Shown here: in pieces, positions 44,150 to 54,535 of the stretch
Position numbering within the stretch: the first letter of the stretch is position 1
Layout: each line of letters starts with the position of its first letter
Source of the DNA: Pragia fontium DSM 5563 = ATCC 49100
GTDB taxonomy: Bacteria > Pseudomonadota > Gammaproteobacteria > Enterobacterales > Enterobacteriaceae
Direction of reading: 5' to 3'
Assembly (NCBI RefSeq): GCF_900112475.1
Contig: NZ_FOLW01000002.1
Span: 186,001 to 250,000, forward strand
Length of the DNA stretch: 64,000 nucleotides
Program-made: the position numbers and the translations under genes
Notes under the pieces: model-generated
The model's input: the letters and a program-made list of their open reading frames with translations, nothing else
The model's database searches: none
What the model was told of the DNA's origin: nothing

Positions 44150-44620
44150 CTATTCACGGTGATAGGGATGATTTGTCGTGATGCTCCATGCTCGATACAG
44201 GCTTTCGGCTACCAGAACTCTTACCAACGGATGAGGTAAGGTCAATGGTGATAGCGACCAGCTTTGTTCTGCGGCATCTTTACAGGCTGGTGCTAATCCT
44301 TCCGGCCCGCCAATCAGCAAACTTACATCACGACCATCTTGTTTCCAGAACTCTAATTGTTGGGCTAACTGAGGCGTTTCCCAAGGTTTACCGGGAATAT
44401 CCAGAGTGACAATTCGGTTGCCTTTGCCTACCGCAGCCAACATAAGTTCCCCTTCTTTTTCCAGAATACGCTTGATGTCTGCATTTTTACCGCGTTTACC
44501 CGCGGCGATTTCTGTCAGCTCAAAAGGCATATCTTTTGGGAAGCGACGGATATAGTCGTTAAATCCGCTTTGCACCCAGTCGGGCATTTTGGTGCCAACT
44601 GCGATTAGTTGCAGTTTCAC
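44150..44620 (-). CDS. rlmH: 23S rRNA pseudouridine-1915 N3-methyltransferase
   Basis: A 156-aa SPOUT methyltransferase (E. coli 155) that modifies pseudouridine 1915 in 23S rRNA on 70S ribosomes. The N-terminal [15 protein letters not shown] and the trefoil-knot SAM site [12 protein letters not shown] are characteristic, as is the C-terminal [12 protein letters not shown]. It lies 3 bp downstream of rsfS, presumably co-transcribed and translationally coupled. Confidence 0.97.
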   Translation of the reverse strand: MKLQLIAVGTKMPDWVQSGFNDYIRRFPKDMPFELTEIAAGKRGKNADIKRILEKEGELMLAAVGKGNRIVTLDIPGKPWETPQLAQQLEFWKQDGRDVSLLIGGPEGLAPACKDAAEQSWSLSPLTLPHPLVRVLVAESLYRAWSITTNHPYHRE

Positions 44621-44623
44621 CCA

Positions 44624-44941
44624 TTAGCTCCAAAGCTTTTCAAGTTCATATAGCCGACGGCTGTCTTCCTGCAAAACATGAATCATGACATCATCTAAAT
44701 CGACCACGACCCAGTCTCCAGCAACTTCGCCTTCAACGCCTAAGGGTAATATGCCAGCAAGGCGGGCTGATTGAGCAACATGGTTGGCGATAGACTGCAC
44801 GTGTTTGCTGGATGTACCAGTGCAAATGATCATGCAATCTGTAATGCTTGAAGTGTTGCTAACGTCAATGCTGACGATGTCCTGACCTTTCAGGTCTTCA
44901 ATTTTATCAATAACAAATGATTGGAGCTCACGGCCTTGCAA
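44624..44941 (-). CDS. rsfS: ribosomal silencing factor RsfS, TTG start
   Basis: RsfS binds L14 on the 50S subunit and blocks subunit joining in starvation. I place the start at TTG 44941 because AGGAGGGG lies 5 nt before it and the product then has 105 aa, exactly the E. coli length ([20 protein letters not shown]). An ATG at 44992 would add 17 unrelated residues. Typical parts are [20 protein letters not shown] and the end [13 protein letters not shown] 151-bp gap separates it from nadD. Confidence 0.95.
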   Translation of the reverse strand: MQGRELQSFVIDKIEDLKGQDIVSIDVSNTSSITDCMIICTGTSSKHVQSIANHVAQSARLAGILPLGVEGEVAGDWVVVDLDDVMIHVLQEDSRRLYELEKLWS

Positions 44942-45092
44942 AGGTTCCCCTCCTGACAAAAATGTCTTCATACAAAAAATATCATATTGCATTCCAGCGT
45001 TGGTGAAATGAGAGCGTCACCGTCACTAAGTTATGCTGAAATATTGAATTTATGTTTTTAAATTAATGTTGAATGATAGCACGCTTCCGGCT

Positions 45093-45755
45093 TTAACGGT
45101 ATAAACCCTGCTGCTTGATATAACGCTGTACCGTCGGTGGCAGAAGATCGTCAAGGCTCAGACCATCTCGCTTACGTTGGCGAATATCGGTGGCTGAAAT
45201 GTCCAGTAATGGCGTATGGGCCAAATAGATTAAGCCGTTTGGTTGCTGTTTTAAAATATTGGCATCCGTAGTGCGATGGGCTGCCAGCCAGCTTTCCAGT
45301 TCCGGGGTGTCTAGCGTATCCGCATAACCCGGGCGGGCGCAGACCAGCAGATGGCAATAGTCAAGCAGGGACTGCCAACGATGCCAGTAGTGTAGCGTTA
45401 ACAGGGAGTCTTGACCGATGATAAAAGCTAACGGGAGATTTTCCCCTTTTTCCCGACGAATTTCTTCCAGTGTATCGATAGTGTAGGAAGGTGCGGTGCG
45501 GTGTAATTCTCGTTCATCCACCGAGAACAGTGGATTTCCGGCAATGGCTAACTCAACCATTTGTAAGCGTTGTTGAACGTTAGCCTCAGGCTGAGGGCGG
45601 TGAGGGGGGACGTGATTAGGTAGCAGGGTAATATGCTGGAGACCGATTTCATGCGCGAGTGCTTCCACCGGCTTTAAGTGCCCATAGTGGATAGGATCAA
45701 ACGTACCGCCAAACAAGGCATGAATGGTTTCACTGCTTTCTAACCGATCCAACAT
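45093..45755 (-). CDS. nadD: nicotinate-mononucleotide adenylyltransferase
   Basis: NadD makes deamido-NAD from nicotinate mononucleotide and ATP. The protein is 220 aa (E. coli 213). It has [13 protein letters not shown] with the HxGH nucleotidyltransferase motif, [23 protein letters not shown] and ISATDIRQR (ISSTxxR type). The start is 1 bp past the holA stop codon, so translation is coupled. The E. coli neighbour cobC is absent here. Confidence 0.96.
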   Translation of the reverse strand: MLDRLESSETIHALFGGTFDPIHYGHLKPVEALAHEIGLQHITLLPNHVPPHRPQPEANVQQRLQMVELAIAGNPLFSVDERELHRTAPSYTIDTLEEIRREKGENLPLAFIIGQDSLLTLHYWHRWQSLLDYCHLLVCARPGYADTLDTPELESWLAAHRTTDANILKQQPNGLIYLAHTPLLDISATDIRQRKRDGLSLDDLLPPTVQRYIKQQGLYR

Positions 45756-45756
45756 C

Positions 45757-46779
45757 TTAACGCGCCTCAGATAAAGGTTTGCCGCACAGCAGCATCATAA
45801 GACTTTCCAGACCATCCCAAATAGATTGTCCGAAATCTTGTTTAACCGTTAATTCAAGCTGGGTTAATAAGGCCACGGCCTGAGTTAATTGAGCAGCGGT
45901 TAAACGCTGTAAAGTTTGTGTTAACAAAGGGCGTCGATTTTGCCATATCTTTTGCTGATCGAATAGCGTTCTCAGCGGCGTATGCTGCATTTTTCGATGC
46001 AAATGCAGTAATTGCAGTAATTCCCGCTGTAGGGTACGGATGAGAATCAGCGATTCAGTATCTTCCAGACGCAGCTGGTGAAGAATATGGAAGGCTCGCT
46101 TGGTTTTTCCACTTAAAATAGCATCAATCCAGTGATAAGGAGTGAAGTGAGCGGCATCGCTTACCGCTTGCTCTACGCGGGGTAACGTGAGTTTACCATC
46201 GGGATAGAGCAGGGACAGACGTTCAAGGGCTTGGGCAAGGGCGAGCAGGTTGCCTTCATAGCAATAGCATAAAAGCTGTATGGCGGCGTCATCAATGCTG
46301 AGCTTAATTGATTTAGCACGCTGAGCGACCCAGCGAGGAAGATGAGCTTGTTCCGGCGTTAAACAGCTAACGTATACGCCATGCTCTCCCAATGCTTTAA
46401 ACCAGCCGCTGTTTTCCTGACCTTTGGTGAGTTTTGGACCGCGCAGAATAAGTAGAATGTCGGGGTTAATCAGCGCACCGAGTTGAGTTAACTGCTCTCC
46501 GATGGCGGCATTAGCGCCATTTTCCGGAAAGTGGAGAATAAATATTTTGCGGCTTGAGAACAGACTAAGGGACTGGCACTCGGTAAAAATATTTTCCCAG
46601 TCCGTCTGAGCGGTTAATTCATAACTAAAGCTTTCGCTAAATTGCTGGGCGGAAGCCGCCCGGCGAATAGCATCCTGACTTTCTTCCAGCAACAGTGGTT
46701 CATTGCCGAAGAGCAAATAACAACTGCGCAGACCTTCATGGAGCTGCGCAGCGAGTTGTTCAGGGTAGAGTCGAATCAT
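45757..46779 (-). CDS. holA: DNA polymerase III delta subunit
   Basis: Delta opens the beta clamp in the clamp loader. The protein is 340 aa (E. coli 343) and has the family start [20 protein letters not shown], with [14 protein letters not shown] (a P-loop-like strand lacking the Walker residues), and [18 protein letters not shown] in domain III. It overlaps lptE by 4 nt. Confidence 0.96.
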   Translation of the reverse strand: MIRLYPEQLAAQLHEGLRSCYLLFGNEPLLLEESQDAIRRAASAQQFSESFSYELTAQTDWENIFTECQSLSLFSSRKIFILHFPENGANAAIGEQLTQLGALINPDILLILRGPKLTKGQENSGWFKALGEHGVYVSCLTPEQAHLPRWVAQRAKSIKLSIDDAAIQLLCYCYEGNLLALAQALERLSLLYPDGKLTLPRVEQAVSDAAHFTPYHWIDAILSGKTKRAFHILHQLRLEDTESLILIRTLQRELLQLLHLHRKMQHTPLRTLFDQQKIWQNRRPLLTQTLQRLTAAQLTQAVALLTQLELTVKQDFGQSIWDGLESLMMLLCGKPLSEAR

Positions 46780-47336
46780 CGAACCGGTGCATCAGCGTCA
46801 ACGGGCTTTAGCTTCACGTCTGATTCTGATTGAGGTTGTTCGGTAGTTTGAACGGTTACCAGCTTACGCACCAACTGCTGAGCAAGCTGCTCTCTCATTT
46901 CCTGACGAATCATATCCTGCTCGGCATCTTTAGCCAGCGCTGTTAACGGGTTATCAAAGAATGAACGGAAGACTTTTGCTTGAATAGGGTAAATACCTTT
47001 GCCGGGAATCATCACTTGGGCATTGGCCTGCATCACCATTTGATATTCAGCAGTGGTACCGTTCTGGAAGATAGAAACCGTATCCTGACCGGCTGATTCT
47101 CCGGCCAGACGCAGGGAAGGGATATCCTGACGCGCCGCGTCGTCAGCAATAGTTACCCCATTCTGACGTAACTGGCTACGGACGGCCCGGGTTAAAGGGC
47201 CATAAGGGTCGGGACTGTCTAACATCAGCGTTTGCAGTTCGTACGGCACACTGGTGGTGCCGCGCAAGTTAAATCCGCATCCGGCAGTGATAAGAACTGC
47301 CATAGCTAGCATTGCTGTTACGATTGGATGTCGCAC
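46776..47336 (-). CDS. lptE: LPS-assembly lipoprotein LptE
   Basis: LptE plugs and assists LptD in inserting lipopolysaccharide into the outer membrane. The protein is 186 aa (E. coli 193). The signal peptide ends in the lipobox ITAGC (Cys20), then [19 protein letters not shown], and TSVSIFQ-like strands follow. It is located between leuS and holA, as in E. coli, with 14 bp to the leuS stop. Confidence 0.96.
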   Translation of the reverse strand: MRHPIVTAMLAMAVLITAGCGFNLRGTTSVPYELQTLMLDSPDPYGPLTRAVRSQLRQNGVTIADDAARQDIPSLRLAGESAGQDTVSIFQNGTTAEYQMVMQANAQVMIPGKGIYPIQAKVFRSFFDNPLTALAKDAEQDMIRQEMREQLAQQLVRKLVTVQTTEQPQSESDVKLKPVDADAPVR

Positions 47337-47350
47337 GTTTACTCCTCGGC

Positions 47351-49933
47351 TTAACCAACAACCAGATTTAAAAGTTTGCCAGGTACATAAATCACTTTAC
47401 GGATAGAGACACCTTCAAGGTACTTAGTGATTTGCGGTTCAACCGTTGCAATTGCTTTAACCTGCTCTTCGGTAATATTGGCAGGAACGGTAATCTTCGC
47501 TCTTACTTTACCGTTAATCTGAACGACAACCAGTTTGGCATCTTCTACCATCGCGGCTTCGTCAGCGACCGGCCAAGGAGAGGTATCGATATCCCCTTCA
47601 CCTTTTAGCGATTGCCACAGGCTAAAACTAACGTGCGGTGTAAATGGATATAGCAAACGAACCACGGCCAACAGGGCTTCTTGCATTAGCGCACGATCCT
47701 GCTCTGTTTCCTGTGGAGCACGAGTCAGCTTGTTCATTAATTCCATAACGGCAGCAATAGCAGTGTTGAAGATTTGGCGACGGCCAATATCGTCAGTTAC
47801 TTTTGCAATTGTTTTATGCAGTTCACGGCGTAATGTTTTTTGATCTTCATTCAGGCTGGCAACATCCATGGCAGAGGTTGGGCCTTTCGCGGTGTGCTCG
47901 TAAGCTAAACGCCATAAACGTTTCAGGAAGCGGTTAGCACCTTCAACTCCAGACTCTTGCCATTCCAGCGTCATTTCGGCCGGTGAAGCAAACATCATAA
48001 ACAGGCGAACGGTATCTGCACCGTATTTTTCTACAATTTCCTGTGGGTCAATACCGTTATTCTTGGATTTCGACATTTTAGTCATACCGGTATAAACCAG
48101 TTCACGACCTTCTTTATCGAACGCTTTTACGATGCGTTGCTTATCATCGCGCTCAACGATGGCATCATTTGGCGAAATCCAAATACGTTCACCGGTGCTG
48201 GAGGTATAGTAAAATGCATCGGCCAAAACCATGCCCTGACACAGCAGACGCTTAGCAGGTTCATCTGAGTTCACCAGACCCGCATCGCGCATCAGCTTAT
48301 GGAAGAAGCGGAAATACATCAGGTGCATAATGGCGTGTTCAATGCCGCCTACGTATTGATCGACAGGTAACCAATAGTTCGCTGCGGCCGGATCCAGCAT
48401 GCCTTGATCATATTGTGGGCAGGTATAACGCGCGTAATACCATGAAGATTCCATAAAGGTATCAAAGGTATCAGTTTCACGCAGCGCTGGCTGACCATGA
48501 TAAGTGGTTTTAGCCCACTCTGGGTCGGCTTTAATCGGACTGGTGATACCGTTCATGGTGACATCTTCCGGCAGAATCACCGGTAACATATCTTCCGGCG
48601 TCGGAACAACGGTACCATCTTCTAGGGTCATCATTGGGATTGGGGAACCCCAATAACGTTGGCGTGAGACACCCCAGTCGCGCAAACGATAGTTTACCTT
48701 ACGTTCACCCACGTTCATCGCCACCAGCTTGTCAGCAATGGCGTTAAAGGCTGCGTCAAAATCAAGACCGTCGAATTCACCAGAATTAAACAGTGTGCCT
48801 TTTTCGGTGCTGGCCTGTTGGGATAAATCTGGTGGAGTTCCGTCGGCAGCCAGAATCACTGGCTTAATCGGCAGATTATATTTAGTGGCAAATTCCCAAT
48901 CACGTTCATCGTGACCCGGTACCGCCATAACGGCACCAGTGCCGTAATCCATCAGAACAAAGTTAGCGATCCAAACGGCAACTTTTTCACCGGTTAATGG
49001 GTGAATGGCATAAAGGCCGGTTGCAATGCCTTTCTTCTCCATGGTGGCCATTTCGGCCTCGGCAACTTTGGTATTGCGGCATTCTTCGATAAACGGAACC
49101 AGCGCTGGGTTCTTTAAGGCAGCCTGAGCGGCCAGCGGGTGACCCGCGGCAATCGCCACATAGGTGACGCCCATAAAGGTGTCTGGGCGGGTAGTATAGA
49201 TAGATAAGTTTTGATCTAAACCATCAACTGCGAATTTGATTTCCACTCCTTCAGAGCGGCCAATCCAGTTACGCTGCATGGTTTTGACCTGCTCAGGCCA
49301 GCTTTCCAGCGTGTCCAGATCGTTTAATAACTGATCGGCATAGGCGGTAATTTTAATAAACCATTGAGGAATTTCTTTACGCTCAATTGGCGTATCACAA
49401 CGCCAGCAACAGCCTTCAATCACTTGTTCATTGGCCAGTACGGTTTGGTCGTTAGGGCACCAGTTAACCGCAGAGGTTTTCTTATAAACCAGACCTTTCT
49501 CATACAGCTTGGTGAAGAACCACTGTTCCCAACGGTAATAGTCAGGATCGCAGGTAGCCAGTTCACGACTCCAGTCATAGCCAAAACCCAGCAATTTTAG
49601 CTGGTTTTTCATATAGGCGATATTTTCGTAAGTCCATGGTGCTGGCGCAGTATTATTTTTAACCGCAGCCCCTTCAGCCGGAAGACCGAATGCGTCCCAG
49701 CCGATAGGTTGTAATACGTTTTTGCCCAACATACGCTGATAGCGGGAAATAACATCGCCAATCGTGTAGTTACGAACGTGGCCCATATGCAGTCGACCGG
49801 AAGGGTATGGCAACATGGAAAGGCAGTAATATTTTTCTTTGGTCGGATCTTCAGTGACCTGAAAAGTTTTGTTTTCTTGCCAGTGGCTTTGTACGTGAGA
49901 TTCAATCTCTTCCGGGCGGTATTGCTCTTGCAT
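47351..49933 (-). CDS. leuS: leucyl-tRNA synthetase
   Basis: An 860-aa class I synthetase (E. coli 860) that charges tRNA-Leu. It has the HMGH version of the HIGH motif ([15 protein letters not shown]), the CP1 editing domain with TTRPDT, KMSKS (KMSKSKNNG) and an anticodon-binding C-terminal domain ending in [11 protein letters not shown]. It is the first gene of the leuS-lptE-holA-nadD run. Confidence 0.98.
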   Translation of the reverse strand: MQEQYRPEEIESHVQSHWQENKTFQVTEDPTKEKYYCLSMLPYPSGRLHMGHVRNYTIGDVISRYQRMLGKNVLQPIGWDAFGLPAEGAAVKNNTAPAPWTYENIAYMKNQLKLLGFGYDWSRELATCDPDYYRWEQWFFTKLYEKGLVYKKTSAVNWCPNDQTVLANEQVIEGCCWRCDTPIERKEIPQWFIKITAYADQLLNDLDTLESWPEQVKTMQRNWIGRSEGVEIKFAVDGLDQNLSIYTTRPDTFMGVTYVAIAAGHPLAAQAALKNPALVPFIEECRNTKVAEAEMATMEKKGIATGLYAIHPLTGEKVAVWIANFVLMDYGTGAVMAVPGHDERDWEFATKYNLPIKPVILAADGTPPDLSQQASTEKGTLFNSGEFDGLDFDAAFNAIADKLVAMNVGERKVNYRLRDWGVSRQRYWGSPIPMMTLEDGTVVPTPEDMLPVILPEDVTMNGITSPIKADPEWAKTTYHGQPALRETDTFDTFMESSWYYARYTCPQYDQGMLDPAAANYWLPVDQYVGGIEHAIMHLMYFRFFHKLMRDAGLVNSDEPAKRLLCQGMVLADAFYYTSSTGERIWISPNDAIVERDDKQRIVKAFDKEGRELVYTGMTKMSKSKNNGIDPQEIVEKYGADTVRLFMMFASPAEMTLEWQESGVEGANRFLKRLWRLAYEHTAKGPTSAMDVASLNEDQKTLRRELHKTIAKVTDDIGRRQIFNTAIAAVMELMNKLTRAPQETEQDRALMQEALLAVVRLLYPFTPHVSFSLWQSLKGEGDIDTSPWPVADEAAMVEDAKLVVVQINGKVRAKITVPANITEEQVKAIATVEPQITKYLEGVSIRKVIYVPGKLLNLVVG

Positions 49934-50120
49934 GGCGACGCATCGTCCTTCTGTTTATCAATATTGCTAAGTCACTCTCAAGGATGACAGTTTCAGCAAT
50001 TATCTGTAATTGGGAAATAGATCTCCATAGAATAGCCGATAAGCGCTAGCCGCAACAATACTCAAACGCAACGTAAATGGTTTTTGTGTTAAATATTCAT
50101 CAGAAAAAGCGATGGACTTT

Positions 50121-50768
50121 TCAATTTTGGCTGTTTAGCGGGAGAATTTGACGATTATCTTTTATTTCACTGTAGTAACACAGGCTGGCGATAAAACAGA
50201 GTGAGTAACCGAATAACTCGGCACCTTCTTCAACAATGCTCTTGACGTTGTACATTAAATATTCGGATTGTTCTGGATGGAGGGTGAACCATAGATATTT
50301 CATACCAAACAGGCGTGAAAACACCAGAATACAAATTAATCCAGAGATCATAAATCCGTAGTTAGGTGAACGAGTAAAATTTGCCAGTTGAATCAGGGTG
50401 TTCTTGATATTAAGAGCGGCATAAATCAGGCCTGTAACAGCGATAGCCATCGCTGGATAAATCCAGAAGCCATGGATAATCAGGTCAAAAATACTGTCCA
50501 GTTCCCGGATAAACATACAGGCAAAAAAACCGGCGATGAGGACACTGGAATTTCTGATGTCTGGCTTTTGATATGCCAGCTTCAAAAATAGAATAACAAT
50601 CAGTAATAACATTATTTCCTGAGTGATTTCTACAAAAGAGAACTCTTGCAGTTTACTACCCATAAAAATAGCGTCCATAAACAGCATGCCAATTGTTAGT
50701 GCAGCAGCCAGTGAATAGATCAGAAATTGTTGTATTGCTCGATAAAGGATTTGAAGCTCGGTGCGCAT
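50121..50768 (-). CDS. six-helix membrane protein of unknown function
   Basis: A 215-aa protein with six predicted membrane helices (around residues 14-36, 46-64, 73-90, 98-120, 136-155, 175-195) and few charged residues outside the loops. I know no family name. The motif EITQEIMLLLIVILFL and a Glu-rich VEEGAELFGY in the last helix are notable. It replaces the ybeL-hscC-rihA interval of E. coli between leuS and gltL. Start at ATG 50768; a TTG two codons earlier is less likely. Confidence 0.7.
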   Translation of the reverse strand: MRTELQILYRAIQQFLIYSLAAALTIGMLFMDAIFMGSKLQEFSFVEITQEIMLLLIVILFLKLAYQKPDIRNSSVLIAGFFACMFIRELDSIFDLIIHGFWIYPAMAIAVTGLIYAALNIKNTLIQLANFTRSPNYGFMISGLICILVFSRLFGMKYLWFTLHPEQSEYLMYNVKSIVEEGAELFGYSLCFIASLCYYSEIKDNRQILPLNSQN

Positions 50769-50883
50769 AGTCAATTATGGTTATAAATTAAGGAGTAGCC
50801 TTGGAATAGGGCGAGACCGCAGTCTACCAAAGGTTAGGATTTCTGAGAGGCGTTATGTGCTATTAATCCCACGATTGATTAGC

Positions 50884-50912
50884 AATGAAACCCCCGCTTT
50901 AACAGCGGGGGA
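50884..50912 (-). terminator. terminator of the gltIJKL operon
   Basis: CCCCCGCT/AGCGGGGG stem followed on the minus strand by TTTCATT, 16 bp past the gltL stop codon. Confidence 0.8.
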
Positions 50913-50927
50913 GTAAACAAGGCTCTT

Positions 50928-51653
50928 TTAGTGCAGAATTTTAGCAAGGAAGTCCTTTGCCCGTTCGGATTGTGGGTTATTGAAGAAGTCATCCTTCTTG
51001 GTATCTTCAACAATTTTACCTTCATCCATAAATAAGATCCGGTGAGCCACTTTCTTGGCAAATCCCATTTCATGGGTTACCACCATCATGGTCATGCCTT
51101 CATAAGCCAACTCAACCATCACGTCCAGCACTTCATTAATCATTTCAGGATCGAGTGCTGAGGTAGGTTCATCAAACAGCATGGCGATTGGATCCATACA
51201 TAAGGCTCGGGCGATGGCAACACGCTGTTGTTGACCGCCAGAAAGCTGACTAGGGAACTTATGGGCATGGCTCGACAAACCAACGCGATCCAGCAATGCC
51301 AGGCCTTTTTTCTCGGCTTCAGCTTTACTTCGGTTCAGTACCTTCACTTGCGCTAAGGTTAAGTTTTCAATAATTGACAGGTGAGGGAACAGTTCAAAGT
51401 GTTGGAAGACCATGCCCACGCGAGCACGTAACTGAGCCAGATTGGTTTTCGGATCGTTAACCACGATACCGTCTACCATAATGGTTCCTTCCTGAATTGG
51501 CTCAAGGCCGTTAACGGTTTTAATCAGCGTTGATTTACCTGAGCCGGAAGGCCCACATACCACAACAACTTCGCCCTTTTTCACTTCGGTTGTGCAATCT
51601 GACAACACCTGAAAACGGTCATACCATTTAGAAACATGTTTTAAGGAAATCAT
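50928..51653 (-). CDS. gltL: glutamate/aspartate ABC transporter ATP-binding protein
   Basis: The ATPase of the GltIJKL importer; 241 aa, the same as E. coli. It has Walker A GPSGSGKST, the signature LSGGQQQR and Walker B MLFDEPTSALD. The start at 51653 ([11 protein letters not shown]) shares one base with the gltK stop (TGATG), so the two are coupled; a longer upstream frame lies within gltK. Confidence 0.96.
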   Translation of the reverse strand: MISLKHVSKWYDRFQVLSDCTTEVKKGEVVVVCGPSGSGKSTLIKTVNGLEPIQEGTIMVDGIVVNDPKTNLAQLRARVGMVFQHFELFPHLSIIENLTLAQVKVLNRSKAEAEKKGLALLDRVGLSSHAHKFPSQLSGGQQQRVAIARALCMDPIAMLFDEPTSALDPEMINEVLDVMVELAYEGMTMMVVTHEMGFAKKVAHRILFMDEGKIVEDTKKDDFFNNPQSERAKDFLAKILH

Positions 51654-52339
51654 CAAACTGTCGTCCTTTTTTTCATATAAGTTACAAGTAAGGAGGCGGA
51701 TAAACAAATGATAAAGTAGACGAAACCGGCAAATAAAACCATCTCAATTTCGGTTCCTGAGGTTTTTCCTACGTTAGTTGCACTGCGGAAGAAGTCTGCC
51801 AGTCCGATAACGTAAACCAGAGCGGTATCCTGAAACAGAATAATGCCCTGAGTCAGTAATAGCGGCGTCATCGCTTTAAATGCTTGAGGTAAGATAACCA
51901 GTCGCATTGATTGCCACGGTGTCATACCTAATGCCAGTGCCGCAGAGTTCTGCCCCTTGGCGATGCTTTGCAGGCCTGCTCGAATAATCTCTGAATAGTA
52001 CGCTGCTTCGAACAGTGAGAAAGCAATGACTGCAGAAATAAAGCGAATATCCGTTTGTGGTGACAGCCCCAGAAATTTCTGTAAAAGCTGAGGCACAATC
52101 AGATAGAACCACATTAATACCATGACTAATGGAATCGAGCGGAAGGTATTAACATAGGCCGCAGCAAGCAGGCTAATCCAACGGAAGGGAGGCGGTGCCA
52201 GACGGAAAATTGCCAGTGCAGTTCCCCAAGCGATACCAAATACGATAGCGCTGATGGCAATTTTTAACGTTACCCACATGCCTTCCAGGAGGTAAGGCAT
52301 GCTCGGAATAATTGTACTCCAGTCAAATTCAAGCATCAT
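51653..52339 (-). CDS. gltK: glutamate/aspartate ABC transporter permease GltK
   Basis: A 228-aa permease (E. coli 224) of the His/Glu/Gln/Arg (HEAA) family with about five helices. The cytoplasmic coupling loop [22 protein letters not shown] contacts the ATPase; [15 protein letters not shown] is conserved. It overlaps gltJ by 4 nt (ATGA) and pairs with GltJ as a heterodimer. Confidence 0.96.
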   Translation of the reverse strand: MMLEFDWSTIIPSMPYLLEGMWVTLKIAISAIVFGIAWGTALAIFRLAPPPFRWISLLAAAYVNTFRSIPLVMVLMWFYLIVPQLLQKFLGLSPQTDIRFISAVIAFSLFEAAYYSEIIRAGLQSIAKGQNSAALALGMTPWQSMRLVILPQAFKAMTPLLLTQGIILFQDTALVYVIGLADFFRSATNVGKTSGTEIEMVLFAGFVYFIICLSASLLVTYMKKRTTV

Positions 52340-53076
52340 TCACCTCCAAAGGTTCCAGGCAGACGGGTCTTCTTCTCAACCAGTTTCATCAGGCGCATAA
52401 CCACAATGTTAATGATGATGTAAGCGATGGTAACGGCGAGGAATGACTCATAGGCATAGCCGGAGTATTCCAGCAGTTTGTTAGCCTGTGCAGAAAGTTC
52501 AATCAGACCAATGGTTGATGCAACGGCGGAGTTTTTCACCATGTTCAGCATTTCAGACGTCAATGGTGGAATAATGATGCGGTAAGCATTGGGCAACAAG
52601 ACATAACGATAGGTTTGAGGTAACGTCAAGCCTAACGCAAGGCCTGCGCCTTTTTGTCCCCGAGGCAGAGATAGAATGGCGGTTCTAACCTGTTCACATA
52701 CCCGAGCACCGGTAAAGAAGCCAAGGCAGCAAACCGAGACAATAAAGAACTGAATGTTTGGATCCAGCTCACCCTTAAACCAATCACCGATTGATGCGGG
52801 TAACAGTTCAGGTACCAATAGGTACCAGATAAAGAATTGCACAATCAGAGGAACGTTACGAAATAGGGCAACATATAGCGTGCCGATTGCCGAGAGGATG
52901 CGATTGGGAACAGTACGTAAAATACCAAACAGCGATCCCAGGATAAATGCCAGAATCCATGAACAGACCGACAACGCTACCGTAACCTGAAACCCGGCCC
53001 ACAGCCAGTCCAGATAAGTCGTATTACCAAAAGGGGCCTGTTCAAAGAAGATTCCCCAATTCCAATTTCCAAACAT
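52336..53076 (-). CDS. gltJ: glutamate/aspartate ABC transporter permease GltJ
   Basis: A 246-aa permease (E. coli 246) of the same family. It starts [18 protein letters not shown] as in E. coli and has the [22 protein letters not shown] coupling loop. It lies 98 bp downstream of gltI; that gap holds a strong hairpin that may reduce its expression relative to the binding protein. Confidence 0.96.
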   Translation of the reverse strand: MFGNWNWGIFFEQAPFGNTTYLDWLWAGFQVTVALSVCSWILAFILGSLFGILRTVPNRILSAIGTLYVALFRNVPLIVQFFIWYLLVPELLPASIGDWFKGELDPNIQFFIVSVCCLGFFTGARVCEQVRTAILSLPRGQKGAGLALGLTLPQTYRYVLLPNAYRIIIPPLTSEMLNMVKNSAVASTIGLIELSAQANKLLEYSGYAYESFLAVTIAYIIINIVVMRLMKLVEKKTRLPGTFGGE

Positions 53077-53108
53077 AACTTAGCCCTTATTTTTTATTCT
53101 TATTAGCG

Positions 53109-53139
53109 GCTCTTTATCCCTAATAATGGGATAAAGAGC
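53109..53139 (-). ncRNA. stem-loop in the gltI-gltJ gap, possible SroC counterpart
   Basis: GCTCTTTATCCC/GGGATAAAGAGC is a perfect 12-bp stem with a 7-nt loop in the gltI-gltJ intergenic region. In E. coli and Salmonella the sRNA SroC, a sponge of GcvB, is cut from this part of the gltI mRNA. I see the position and a hairpin, not sequence identity, so the sRNA call is tentative. Confidence 0.35.
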
Positions 53140-53174
53140 GCTAACACAGAGCCGATAACTGCGATGTAACTTGG

Positions 53175-54071
53175 TTAGTTCAGGGCTTTATCGTTTGGTG
53201 CTTTAAACAGCTTTTTCATGTCTTCAGACAGCGTAAAGTTCAGGTTCAGACCTTTTGGTGGAACCGGTTGTTTGAACCATTTGTCGTAAGATTTTTCAGC
53301 CGCACCGGAGGTTTGTGCGTGAGCAATGGTTTCATCCATCAACTTCTTAAACTGGCTATCGCCTTTACGCAACATACAGCCATAGGCTTCGAAAGATTGT
53401 GGTTTACCAGCGATTTCCCACTGATCGGGTTTTTTGGCTTTAGCGCGCTCACCGGCTAACAGGGCATCATCCATCATAAAGGCAACGGCGCGACCACTTT
53501 CAACGGTGCGGAAGGCATCACCGTGGTCTTTGGCGCTGATAATTTTCATATTCAATTTGTCAGAATCATTGAGCTTGTTCAAAATGGTTTCTGAGGTGGT
53601 GCCTGAAGTGACCGCAACGTTTTTATCTTTCAGGTCGGCAAAGTCTTTAATATCACCGCCTTTCTTAACCAGCAAACGCGTCCCCACAACAAACAGCGTA
53701 TTGGAGAAATCAACCTGTTTTTGGCGCTCAAGGTTGTTAGTGGTCGAACCGCACTCAAAGTCAAAAGTCCCGTTCTGCAGTAAAGGAATTCGGTTTTGCG
53801 AGGTAATTGGAATCAGCTTAACTTGTAGATTTGGCATATCCAGTTTCTTCTTTACCGCATCAACAATCAGGTTGGAGTAATCCTGTGAATAACCTACAAC
53901 ATTCTGCTGATTATCGTAATAGGAGAAAGGAACGGAGGATTCACGGTGGCCAACGGTAATAACGCCGCTGTCTTTAATTTTTTTTAGCGTACCATTCAAA
54001 TCTTCAGCATGGAGAGCAGTACTTGTCAGACCCATTAAAACTAGCGGTAGTGCCAACTTGCGTAATTGCAT
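53175..54071 (-). CDS. gltI: periplasmic glutamate/aspartate-binding protein
   Basis: A 298-aa solute-binding protein (E. coli 302). The signal peptide ends at LHA-ED. The mature protein has SBP family 3 features: ITVGHRESSVPFSYYDNQ, VDFECGSTTNNLERQKQVDF and FAYGCMLRKGD-like YGCMLRKGD. It delivers glutamate and aspartate to GltJK and is the first gene of the operon. Confidence 0.96.
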   Translation of the reverse strand: MQLRKLALPLVLMGLTSTALHAEDLNGTLKKIKDSGVITVGHRESSVPFSYYDNQQNVVGYSQDYSNLIVDAVKKKLDMPNLQVKLIPITSQNRIPLLQNGTFDFECGSTTNNLERQKQVDFSNTLFVVGTRLLVKKGGDIKDFADLKDKNVAVTSGTTSETILNKLNDSDKLNMKIISAKDHGDAFRTVESGRAVAFMMDDALLAGERAKAKKPDQWEIAGKPQSFEAYGCMLRKGDSQFKKLMDETIAHAQTSGAAEKSYDKWFKQPVPPKGLNLNFTLSEDMKKLFKAPNDKALN

Positions 54072-54488
54072 GACTTACTCCTTCATTGTTATCAGTATGA
54101 TGATGTAACCGTCTTTATTGCTCATTAGTCGGCGCCCTGGCCGCCAATGCCGTAATTAAAATGTAGTTTAATGCTACGTATGTGTAAAATTATTAACTCT
54201 TTGTTTACTGGTAATTTGCACTATTAGTGAGCGATTTCACATGTCTGCTCTTTTTTGGTGCAGCTTCGCACTGGTAGAGTGCGTATATCGCTTAACAACC
54301 GGAAATTTCAGGATTATTTCTGACTTTTTTGCGGTTTCAATAGAGATACTGCAAGGTGCATGCCAAGTCTAAAAGATGTTAATTTATTGTTTAATTAGCA
54401 ATATTAAAGAGAGTTAGAGATAGGTCGGTGAGACAACACAAGGGGAGCGGCAGAATAGGGAGTATGTCTGGTTAATGGGCAAAATAGC
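54072..54488. other. gltI upstream region
   Basis: About 415 bp that should hold the gltIJKL promoter and leader. A short GCACT/AGTGC hairpin lies near 54270. No gene is visible. Confidence 0.4.
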
Positions 54489-54525
54489 AAAAGCCGCTTT
54501 ATCTATTCGATAAAGCGGCTTTTTA
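54489..54525 (-). terminator. terminator downstream of lnt
   Basis: AAAAGCCGCTTTAT/ATAAAGCGGCTTTT stem, 11 bp past the lnt stop codon, with T residues on either strand. Confidence 0.9.
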
Positions 54526-54535
54526 ACGTGGGGAA

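Noticed and set aside
44942-44992. Longer RsfS starting at ATG 44992
   Set aside because: The extra 17 residues are not family-like and the strong AGGAGGGG site lies inside them, pointing to the TTG start at 44941.
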